From Adenophora triphylla var. japonica (lineage: Eukaryota; Streptophyta; Magnoliopsida; Asterales; Campanulaceae): DNA of 64,000 bases. The DNA lies in assembly GCA_022495995.1 (NCBI GenBank), contig JAFEMH010002433.1:266001-330000 (forward strand). Direction: 5' to 3'. A program made the position numbers and the translations under genes. The notes under the pieces were generated by a model. It was given only the letters and a program-made list of their open reading frames with translations. It was not told the origin of the DNA and ran no database searches. Positions 1 through 9,128 of this stretch are shown one piece after another. Positions within the stretch are counted from its first letter, which is position 1. Each line of letters opens with the position of its first letter.

Positions 1-700
1 TGGATGTGTTCGTTAGCACGCATGTTAGAACTCCTACATCCGCCGATCAACCTCCGCAGTGGGTTGATGATCGATCTGCATTGGCCTTTGTAAGTAAATT
101 ATCATTAAATGACTTGATTTTGAATATGCAAATTTATTTAGTATATTGTGTATATGATTATATTTGTTTGTTTTATTTTGACAGAATACATATCAAGTCG
201 TCAATGCTCCCGAAGGTACTCCTCCCGGCCAGCCCGTTCCATTCGTGCCTGAAGTTTGGCAAGCGGTCACCTCAGATGGACAACCAAAGAGAGGAGATCG
301 AGTGTTAGGGATGGGGGATCGCGGGCTGCAATGCCCATCGTCGTCGACCGGCTGTCGCGCGAATGTTTTCAGGCCCGATCCTCGGTATGCATCGAGGATC
401 GACTCTCTGGAGGCAAGCTTGGCTGAGGAGAGACGCGTGGCTGCGGAGGCTAGAGCACAGGTTGTGGAGGCTCAGACAAAGGATGCGGAGGCTCAGGCAC
501 AGGTTGCACAGTTTCGGGAGGAGACAGATCGTCGATTTGCGATGATGATGGCCCAGATGCAGAATCTACAGCAGCAGGGGAATTTCCACATGCACTCGAG
601 TACCGGCTCCACTTCATCTGACAGTATTGTAAGGAGCCTTTTCAAGTCTCCCCCCGGCCCCCCCCCCCCCCGAGTTGATTTTGTGATGTCCCGATTTTGA
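1..700 (+). CDS. C-terminal part of a CACTA-encoded transposase-associated protein (Ptta/En/Spm-like), partial
   Basis: Two exons are visible. The first runs to base 89 and ends ...PPQWVDDRSALAF. The donor is GTAAGT at 90, the acceptor TTTTGACAG ends at 184, and both junctions are phase 0. The second exon begins NTYQVVNAPEG and contains a WQAVTSDGQPKRGDRVLGMG stretch followed by an Ala/Glu/Arg-rich coiled coil and QMQNLQQQ; the stop is at 698-700. The WVDDRSA...VW-AVT...KRGDR-LG-G...coiled-coil layout resembles the C-terminal half of plant Ptta/En/Spm transposase-family proteins carried by CACTA elements. That family name is recalled, not searched. The N-terminus is beyond the window. The last codons run through a poly-C tract (about 660-671), so the true end may differ. 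Confidence 0.6.
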
Positions 701-890
701 ACTATTTTATACTTTCTTGTAATAACATTTGTGATGTCCCGATTTCCAGTCTCCGCCCATTTGATATTTTTTTGTAATAACATTTGTGATGTCCCCATTT
801 CAAGTCTCCTCCCCCTCCCCCCTCCCCACCGATTTGGTACTGGGATGTCCCGATTTTCAGTCTCCCCCCACCCCCCATCGATTTGGTACT
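684..890 (+). repeat. Degenerate tandem repeat with core GATGTCCCGATTTT, after a poly-C run
   Basis: The core GATGTCCC(G/C)ATTT recurs at about 685, 733, 790 and 844, separated by related C-rich text (CAGTCTCC...) and TTGTAATAACATTTGT. A run of 13 or so C residues lies just upstream. This is a small degenerate minisatellite in the 3' untranslated part of the CACTA element. Confidence 0.65.
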
Positions 891-999
891 ATATTTTGGT
901 TTTTAAATTTATAGTTTTAGTTGTATCAATTGTTATATCAGGTACAAAAAAATATTATAATTGATTTTTACGATTTTTATTTTATTTATTGCATTATCA

Positions 1000-1575
1000 G
1001 CGGCGAAAATTTCCGCCACTGAGTTATTTTATTTTAATTAAAATTCTAATTTCAGCGACGAAATATCCGCCGGTGAAATAAAAATTTAATTAAAATAAAA
1101 TAACTCAATGGCGGAAATTTCCGTCGCTGAGTTAATTTATTTTAATTAAATTTTTATTTCACCGACGGAATATTCCGTCGCTAAAATTAGAATTTTAATT
1201 AAAATAAAATAACTCAGTGGCGAAAATTTTCGTCGCTGAGTTAATTTATTTTAATTAAATTTTTATATCACCGGCGGAATATTCCGTCGCTGAAATTAGA
1301 ATTTTAATTAAAATAAAATAACTCACTGGCGGATTATTTCGTCGCTGAAATTATAATTTAATTAAATTAAATGACATCAGCGACGGAAATTTTCGCCGGT
1401 GAACACTGGTGGAATACGATTTCCATCGGTGTACACCGGCGGAAATTGGTCTGCCGGACCGCTACGACGGGCTGCAGTGGCGGACCACCGACGAAATAAT
1501 TCCGCCGGTGGCTGGGCTTTAGCGACGGAATTGCTACTCTAGCGGCGGAATATTTCGCCGCTAAAACACGTTTTT
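1000..1575. repeat. CACTA subterminal repeat array
   Basis: Short inverted units of the type GGCGGAAATTTCCGTCGC and TCAGCGACGGAA recur in both orientations, separated by AAAATAAAATAACTCA or TTAATTAAAATTT. They extend up to the terminal inverted repeat. In CACTA elements subterminal arrays of this kind are the binding sites of the element's DNA-binding protein; that role is inferred here from the family. Confidence 0.8.
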
Positions 1576-1595
1576 CTGGTAGTGACATTGGTAGT

Positions 1596-2387
1596 TGATG
1601 ATGCCAAAATCGTCAAATCAGCTCAAATCCAAGCGTTCGGATGCTCCGGAGATTGCTAGGCCTGAAAATAAGAAAAAACACGTAAACTAAGCCGGGGCGA
1701 GTCCGGCTAAAGGCCCTCCGGCGTGAGAGTAAGTTCACAATTTTTGTATGAGAAACTAAATTGACAGAGTTTCTGTATTGTAAAAAGTAACGTACCAAAT
1801 AATAGGCCATATGACTTGTATTTATAGGGATGGATTGATAGAATCCATGTAGAATTGAACTTGCAAAGAGATAAGATAATAATCCTAAGAGGATTATATC
1901 TGTTAAGGAGTCATTGTTTGACTTGAATTGGTGTAGGTGGTTACAATCCTGATTGGATCATAACTGTTGAATCCTTGTTTGAATAGGATTGTACGATATG
2001 CTAGCCGGAAGGCCGAGGAGCATGAATTCCTTATCTCGGTATTGGAAAGTAAGCCGAGATGCGTGATTCTGCTTCCTCGTCATTAGATGATTGGCCGACA
2101 TGTGAATATGCCGGGGTGAATGATTCTGTCTCCTCGTCATGTGATGATATGCCGAGGTAAGAACTTTTCTCTCCTCGTCACTTGTGACGTCTCAGAGCAT
2201 GATGAGCCAAGTATGAAGAGCTTGTCGTCGATGTAAGGTCGAGGTGATACTCCTCGGCATACGAGGAGGGTACCTCGGCCCTTGTAATTTGAGCATTGAT
2301 ACTTGTGTATTGGATTATGTTTATAGCCCAATCCATTTGGGCCCAACTCGGGCAAGCCCATGTTCGTACCTCGGTTTATACTGTTCA
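1596..2387 (-). repeat. 3' LTR of the TAT element
   Basis: It is the mate of 14,506-15,297, with TG...CA termini on the minus strand. CTCGG and CCGAGG blocks are frequent. The left flank is the TSD GTAGT and the right side abuts the polypurine tract. Confidence 0.93.
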
Positions 2388-2401
2388 GTGGCCCCCGACT
2401 T
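2388..2401 (-). other. Polypurine tract of the TAT element
   Basis: Immediately upstream of the 3' LTR the minus strand reads AGTCGGGGGCCAC, the expected position and composition for plus-strand DNA priming. Confidence 0.75.
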
Positions 2402-2632
2402 TCTAGCTCGGAAGAAGACGAGGAGAAAGTCATCTCGTCCTCGGCTATAGAATACGAACAGGTTTGCCACGTGTCCTTGGCGTCGCTTCATATAACTGAC
2501 GGTTAATAACATGATGATTACGCGTGGGCCCCCAGTCCCGTCATGCCTCGGAAGTTGTTATAAGCATTTAATGTTGGTGGCGCCATACCCGGTGACCCGT
2601 ATTGTTCTCGGGTTTGACCCGGTTTTGGTGAG

Positions 2633-2640
2633 TATATAAA
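2633..2640 (+). promoter_or_regulatory. TATA box of the antisense gene
   Basis: TATATAAA lies in a GC-richer context, followed about 30 bp downstream by a pyrimidine/ACACCC-rich leader (about 2665-2680). A spliced 5' UTR follows: donor CAG|GTATGA at 2806, acceptor CCCCTTAG ending at 3041, two bases before the ATG at 3044. This suggests the antisense gene has its own promoter inside the element rather than relying on the LTR. Confidence 0.6.
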
Positions 2641-5048
2641 CTAAAACCCTTCTCAGTTAAACCTTTACACACCCAAATTATTTGAGAGCAAATAGCAAGG
2701 TCCAGGCGACAAGTCTTAAGCGTTCACATACCCAGTTTCCGGCGAGGCTTAAGTTTCCCGGTGACGCTGCTTCCGTTGTGATTCCGACCATTTATTCAAA
2801 ATCAGGTATGAATTTTCTTCCTTTTTATGCATTCCGTTCATGATTTTGCCCTTTCTAGGGTTTTAGAAGGGGTTTTGGCGTGTCAAGAAAAAGAACCGCC
2901 ATTGTTGAATGTTGAAGCTTTTCTTCATGAATCTTTACTTTTTAACTCTCAAAAACTTTGAATCCTTGATTTTCTTCGAATTTTGCATGAACTCCTTTGA
3001 ATATTGAATAAATTCCCCCATTGATCTTTGATTCCCCTTAGAAATGGCTCGTTCTTTGGACCATTCCCCCCGATTCCGTTATGGGTATCACACCGGCAAT
3101 CTGAGGGTTTACCGGAGAGAGAGGGGACCCTGGTTGATGCTGACCCTGGATGACATAGGAAAGAGGTTGAGAAGTTATGGCCGTACCCGGATGTTCCTTC
3201 AATACCCAGATACCACAAGGATAGATAGGATTGTGTCTGATTCCCCCAATATAATTGTGTTTGAGGATAGGGCAGAGATGATGGAGCACATCGAAATGTT
3301 CTACCCGTCTTCAGATCATATAGTTCGTGAGCGTCTGAGTGGTAAGGCTCCCTCCTCGGCCTATCTATAATGACGAGGGGGGATATCCCTCTTCCCCGTC
3401 TTAAGGTCAGTTATGGACGAGGTCACTAATTTATGCTCCTCGTCTTTTTGCAGATATGACGGGAAGAGGGGGAGAGGCCACCTCGTCAACCCAGATAGTT
3501 GATGCCTTCATGGAAGGTGCCCAAGTTGAAGGCAGTAAAGGCCGAGGAAGGGGAGGCCTAGGTGGAGGGCAACGACGAGAGAGGCCTCCAAAGGCCGGGG
3601 ATCCCATGCTGGAGAAGCTGTATTCAAAATACGGGGTAGATAAAGATGAATAAAGATTAACTTATATCGGAAAACCCGTTTTTAAGACAGATAAGGAAGA
3701 GAGGAGCTTTTACTATAATGATAGCTACGTCCACTTTTACTTTAACCAGTTTCAACAAGGTCTCCGTCTTCCCTTGGACCCCTTCATCAATGAATTTCTG
3801 GACGACGTGAGGGCTGTCCCGGCCATGTTGGGAGCTAATGGTACCCGGGTCCTTGTTAGCTTTATAGTGCTTTGCCATAGCTTAGGTTACGAGCCGACCA
3901 TGGGAGCCTTCCGTCATTTCTATCAAGTCAGCTACGTCCAGGGCAGTTGGCTCCTCATCATCCGGAGTGCCCCCAAGAAATCAAAACTTCTTCTCCCTAT
4001 GTCTAGCAAGGTTACAGGTTGGGAGAATCATGTGATTAGGGTTGAGAGCCGCCAAGGCTGGGAGTTCCAATCCCCTTGCCATGATCCCACTTCATCGGGT
4101 CCCGTTGAACAGTACGAATGGACCAAGGACTTGATCAAGCGCCTTGAGGAGTTCGCCGAGGTGGGGCTCCTCGACTGGTCTGCCTTGGAGGCTTCTGATC
4201 ATTATTACGTCCAGGCAGGACTGATGCCAGGGCCGAAGGATGGGGTTGTTCCCCTCATCACTGTTAGGAGGGGGAGGCATTTTAATGACTGGAGAACGCA
4301 CCCCGGCCTTGTTTTCCACGAGGATTGTCCGAGGTGTAAAGTCCCTCCAATTGACCAATGTCTTAAAGAAGAAAATGTGGCTGGATGTAAATGCTTTACC
4401 CTGTCTTTAATACTTGTTAATGTCAACTCTCATTCTACTCGTACTTAATTATCTCTCCCTTGTCTTCGCAGATTTGACCCCCGAGCAAGAGGCAGAACTA
4501 GCCATGAAGAAGATGAATCCCATGGAGCTGATCAAGCAGAAACGCCGTTTGGCCAAGAAGTCGGGCTTGGCGGAGAGGAAAGAGGATGCAAACAGCCGCA
4601 ACCTCCTGTTGAATGCCCAAGGTGATCATCCTCTTCCCCTCAAAGTGCACGGGGAGGTGGAGGCCGAGGAGAGGGCTTCTGACGGCCAAGAAAATTTATC
4701 AACTACAGAGGGGCATAGCCTCCAAGTTAATAAGGTGCCTCTGTCGAGGAGCCCGCATCCAAGAGACCTGCCGGGGGAGACTTCCAATCCCCAAGCTCCT
4801 CCCGTCCTCACCATCCAAACTATCAAAACCCAGGAAGAAGCCGAGGATCTTGCTCGGCGCCTGGCGGCCAATGTCCCTCGTCTGAGGGGCCTTCCTTTGC
4901 AAGCTAGGAAGGGACCCCTGCTGAGATTGGGTCGAGCTCCCATTCAAAGGTCTATGGACGAGGATGCTTATGACGCCTTGGTGAAGGAGAGGCCGAGTAG
5001 GGAGAACTTGCTCTGCCGCAAGGGTCTTATGATGCCTGAGGTAGCTTT

Positions 5049-6499
5049 TGTAGGTGTTAGTGCCCTAGGCCTATAGAAATAGACCTTTATGTAATGTCAT
5101 TGTTCATTTATATATGAGATTGCTTCTTTGATTATTATATGTGTTTGCATGTTTAGTTATAATAATCGTGTCCCTAGTACTTATGAAGCACTAGTATGAA
5201 GTCTAATGGATAATCATGTGATGATTATATGCATGGAGATGCACATTAGATTCATGGGTACTTGTTAGAGAACAAGGTACTGGACTTGACCCATTATGAG
5301 ATCTATGTCATGGTCAAATGTCATAATTAGATCTCATATAGTCATATCATTGATATCCTTTGACCTGAGATTATCATCGTCTTCCGCTCGATGAATATCA
5401 TGTTTGATATAGTTTAACGTTGTCTTTAACCGGATGACAATAAGGGCTATCATTGGCATGGTATGATTCTTGTTGGGAAGAATGATAAGTCAAGATGGAA
5501 ATTGTCCCTCGTAAAGAGAGATGTTTGCTAGGCCACTCGTAAGTAAGATTGATGTAGTGCATGGCCATGTCCGAATGAATTAATGTGATTAATGTCATTA
5601 TATTAATCAATTTACTTGGTAACGAGAAAGCATTGAACAATATGAGTTGACGTGGACCATGACTCATGTTCAATATAACATCGTGTGACAATGGGATTGT
5701 GATATGTTCTATATAGGAAATCGAACTTGATATTATATTATTTGGGTAGGCATGATGGCTTGCTAGAGTCCGCTCATGTCTTATGAGGATCGATGTGATC
5801 GAACTCATTGCCAACATAATATAGTCCTATGGGGTCACACGCATCGAACGAATTGTCAAAAATGAAGAATATGGAGTTTTTGTTCTCAGGGGACGACTCG
5901 TCCCCGGCCGTAACCAACTATTCCCCTTAAGGGGGACGCCGATTCGAAGGCCGGGTGCCAGGGGACGACTCGTCCCCAGGGGGACGACTCATCCCCTGGA
6001 CACTGGACTGGCGCGGAATTGACTTAAAACTAGGGTTTTCACGAGGGGAAAAGTTTTATAACGTATAAATACTTACCCCTGGTTGCCCTAGCCGTCAAGA
6101 GAACGTTTTGGCTCAAGAGAAACATCAAAAGTGAGAGATTTCAATTGAGAATTGAGAATCAAACACCACCAAATCCATTGTTCTTCATTGATTGAAAGGT
6201 GTTTCAATCAATAGGATCTAGCAATCCTCCTAGAAGAGTTCTAGGGTTCGTTCATCGCGTGGATACACATAGAGGATCTTCGCTTGTCAAGATCTTTGGT
6301 TCGTGATTCCCGTTCGTTCATCAAGGATTAACAAGGTCGTTCAATCTGGAGTTGGGTCAAGTTTATCAAAGGCAAAAGCATTCAAGGTTGGTATTTCTAT
6401 TTCATCTTTCTTAATTATTCATCTAGAACGGATTCTAGGGCTTGGGTTTTTTCGAGTTATTGCTTATTCCGCTGCGCATGGACCCTCGGAAACCCTACA
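5049..6499 (+). mobile_element. Solo LTR, copia-type, inserted in an intron of the antisense gene
   Basis: It begins TGTAGGTGTTAGTGCCC and ends ...GGAAACCCTACA, giving TGTAGG/CCTACA inverted termini. It is flanked by perfect 5-bp duplications GCTTT (5044-5048 and 6500-6504). No coding sequence lies between the ends. A TATAAATA box near 6064 about 430 bp from the right end supports plus orientation. Three palindromes of the form GGGGACGACTCGTCCCC lie at 5889-5997. Copia assignment rests on the resemblance of the TGTTAGTGCCCT...CCCTACA ends to known plant copia LTRs, not on a search. Confidence 0.85.
5889..5997. repeat. Three palindromes with ACGACTCGT core in the solo LTR
   Basis: GGGGACGACTCGTCCCC occurs at 5889-5905 and 5961-5977, and a variant GGGGACGACTCATCCCC at about 5980-5996. 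Each is an 8-bp arm palindrome around one central C. They lie in U3, upstream of the TATA box, so a regulatory role is possible but unproven. Confidence 0.8.
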
Positions 6500-7385
6500 G
6501 CTTTCTCGTACCCTTAGTTAATTTCGTAACTTGTACTTGATAGGATATCTGATATTGGTTTATCTTGCAGTGGGCTTCCGTCACGGCGTATGAAAACGTC
6601 TTGGCTAAGGCTCAGGAGAAGCAGGTGCATGATGCCAAAGCCGCTCAAAAGAAAAGCGAGACCGAGAAGGCTACCCTGGCTAAGCTTTTGAAGGCCAAGG
6701 ATGCCGACCTAGAGGCTGCTCAGGCCAAGGTCGAGGCCGAGGTGAAGAGGGCCGAGGAAGCCCAGAAGCAAGTGCAAGAGGCTCGTGCCTAAGCCGAGGA
6801 GAGTCTCCGGCTGAAGGAGGCTGAGCTGACTGAGGCAAAGAAAGCCAAGGCCGAGGTCCAAGTGAGGGCCGAGGAAGCCGAAGCCAAATGCTGGGGTTAC
6901 GAGGCTACCCTTGTTACCAGGGAAGAGGTGTCCGTGAACCGTTTTAAGGAGAGCCAAGCCTTCCAGGACGTGGTGGATGAGAAGACTGCCACCATGTTCG
7001 AGGATGGCTACCTCCATCTTGCTCGCCGTCTCTTAGCTGACCCCACCACTGGCTTGGACATCAACAAGATTGCTCTGCTGATTAGCCAGAATCACTATGA
7101 CGAGGAGGCTAGGGCTCTTCACCACCTGGTTCCATTTTCTGAGTATAACTTGGAGATCATGGCTGGGGAAGATGCCCAAGCAGGCCGAGCAGCTTGGGAG
7201 CCAGCATCTATCAACCTCGGCAACATCAAAGCCTTGGTGGAGGCGATTCAAGATGAGGGAGTAGAGGCCGAGGCCGAGGGGGAAATGCCAAGGAAGCTGG
7301 GGTACAAACTGATCAGACTATCCCTCCTCCCCCTGGTGCCTCCACTGAAGAATGGTTGGATAAACCCTTTGATGATGCCCAGTAG

Positions 7386-8100
7386 GCCTTAGGATTTTTC
7401 CTTCTTTTTGTTGTAATAGTTGGTAGGACTTGTACTTTCCTTTGAACATTAATGAAAAGTCTCTTTGTTTTGATTCATGTTGTTTCAATGAATTGTTTGT
7501 CTGTTTGTATGTTATGCACAGGCACAAGAATTGTAAAAGGGGAAAGTTAAGGAGAGTCCCTCGTCCCCAGTTACAAAGTTTTTAGGCAGAGGTAAGTCAC
7601 TTCGGCTTTGATGGTACTTAAGTTGTATAGGCCGAGGAGGGTCTCCTCGGCTTTGACTGTTAGGTGATTTCTTCTTTTTCGTCTCCTTATGCCGAGGAAG
7701 ATGACTCGTGCATAGGTTTCAGACGTGATGCCTTTTAGTCATAGTGACAAGGTGTTTCCTTGTCTTGACGTGAGGCAAGTCATTAGGCCGAGGAGAGATC
7801 CTCGGTCTTCACTGTTTGCACCTTGTTATCCTTGAATCAAGGCGGACCCTTGTCAGGATGTAAGGTAAGCCAGTGAGTTGAGGGAAGGTCCTCGTGTTGG
7901 ATAATTGGAACCTAGTCATTGAGTCAAGGCAGACCCTTGTCAAGACGTAAGGCGTGTATTTTGAAGAGTCGGGGATAAGATCCTCGTCTTCGGGTGTTTG
8001 TGTTAGGAGTTGATAGTTGCTTTGCGTGTTGGAAGATACTGCTTTCGTAAAACTGAAACGTGATTACATCGAACTGCAATCCTATCAAACTAAAAAGTAA
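7386..8100. repeat. Spacer between antisense gene and integrase, with degenerate tandem repeats
   Basis: From about 7560 to 7990 a unit of roughly 65-100 bp containing CAAGG-AGACCCTTGTCA-GACGTAAGG and GCCGAGGAG...CCTCGG is repeated imperfectly at least four times. There is no credible ORF here. Tandem arrays between pol and the 3' end are common in TAT elements. Confidence 0.55.
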
Positions 8101-8149
8101 AAGACTGAAAACGAGAAACTAATCTATTGCAAAATAAACTAGACTAGTG

Positions 8150-9128
8150 ATAATATTTTCGGAGATTGTCGGAATGCCATGGATGCTTGAGATCCTTCCC
8201 CTCCTTAGTCTTCAATCTGTAGGTCCCTTCTCGAATGACTTGGGTGATGATATAGGGACCTTCCCAGTTCGGGAAGAGCTTGTTTTGTCATGATATGCCT
8301 TGGTCCTTTGCTTGTAGTTCACCATCCTCATCTGTGCAGCTTGTCATTTTTCATCTATCAGGTCTAGGTCTAGGAGCCTATTAACCTTGTTGACTTGCTC
8401 ATCGTAATGGGAGTTTCTCACAGTAGGGATGGCCATTTCGACTGGTGCCATAGCCTCAGAACCGAAGGTTAGTGCGAATGGGGTTTCCCTGGTTGGCCCC
8501 CGGGTGGTTGTGCGAACAGCCCATAAGGCTAGGGAAAGTTCGTCCAACCATCTACCCTCGCGTCCTTCAAGATTCTTGGTAAGGGCTGTTAGGACCAGTT
8601 TATTGGTAGCCTCCGCTTGACCGTTGCCTTGGGGTTTGCTAACTGATGGCGGACTTTGACTCTTCCCAATTCTGTTGTAAATGCTGTAGAGAAATGGAGT
8701 CCGTGATCAGAGACAATTGTATGAGGAAGGCCAAATCGGCACCAGATATAGTCATGGACGAAGTTGATTGCATTTTCTTCTGTTATCTTGGCTAGTGCCT
8801 TCGCTTCTATCCACTTGGAGAAGTAATCCACAGCTACTATCACGTACTTGCAATTACCACGGGCGAGAGGGAAGGGTCCGATGATATCTATTCCCCACAT
8901 ATCAAATGGCCACGTAGGTATTACAAGTGTTTGCTCAACTGCCGGTAGTCTAGGAATGTCGGAGAATCTTTGGCACTTGTCACATTTTCTAACATAGGTG
9001 TACGCGTCCTCCCTCAGGTTTGGCCAATAGTAACCTAGCGAAATGATCTTGTCAGCTAAGGTTCTGGCCCCCGGGTGTCCGCCGCAAACACCTTCATGTA
9101 CTTCTGCCAGGAGCTTCTCAATTTCCTT
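8150..9128 (-). pseudogene. Integrase of the TAT element, frameshifted
   Basis: Read on the minus strand, the N-terminal H2C2 zinc-binding module is visible at about 9115-8985 (HEGVCGGHPGA...CDKCQRF). The catalytic core follows: first Asp in WGIDIIGPFP, second in IVSDHG, and Glu in NGQAEATN. The C-terminal part ends around 8344 (FGSEAMAPVEM...). Lesions are a one-base shift in the ACCCC run near 9125 that separates it from the RNase H frame, a shift between the second Asp and the Glu (about 8640-8660), and stops near 8340 and 8220. The enzyme would have inserted the element's cDNA; this copy cannot make an intact product. Confidence 0.85.

Larger units (their letters stand above)
1..1584 (+). 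mobile_element. CACTA (En/Spm-type) DNA transposon, 3' part
   Basis: The right terminus at 1571-1584 reads TTTTTCTGGTAGTG, the reverse complement of the classic CACTACCAGAAAAA terminal inverted repeat of plant CACTA elements. About 570 bp of GGCGGAAATTTCCGCC-like subterminal repeats precede it, another hallmark of the superfamily. The expected 3-bp target duplication would be ACA at 1585-1587, but the left end lies outside the window so it cannot be confirmed. The coding remnant at 1-700 fits the accessory ORF of this superfamily. Confidence 0.85.
3044..7385 (+). pseudogene. Antisense ORF (aORF) of the TAT element, multi-exon, Transposase_28-like domain plus coiled coil
   Basis: Four coding exons can be traced with consistent phases: 3044-3341, 3454-4386, 4472-5040 and 6571-7385. 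Introns have GT...AG ends (GTAAGG/TTTGCAG; GTAAAT/TTCGCAG; GTAGCT/CTTGCAG) in phases 1, 1 and 0. Exon 2 has the stretch LRLPLDPFINEFLDDVRA...TRVLVSFIVLCHSLGYEPT, like the 'putative gypsy-type transposon' domain (Pfam Transposase_28) known from antisense ORFs of grass TAT elements. Exon 4 is an Ala/Glu/Lys coiled coil followed by a conserved-looking EDGYLHLARRL tail. Lesions are an in-frame TAA at 3651-3653, an in-frame TAA at 6790-6792, and a one-base shift near 7300; after the shift the reading continues to a plausible C-terminus ending FDDAQ and TAG at 7383. The third intron carries a solo LTR. Function is unknown for the whole family. Confidence 0.8.

Noticed and set aside
5085..6504. Solo LTR starting at TGTAATGTC (5090) or TGTTAGTGCC (5055)
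   Set aside because: Neither start gives a matching target duplication; starting at 5049 (TGTAGG) gives both the inverted CCTACA end and a perfect GCTTT duplication.
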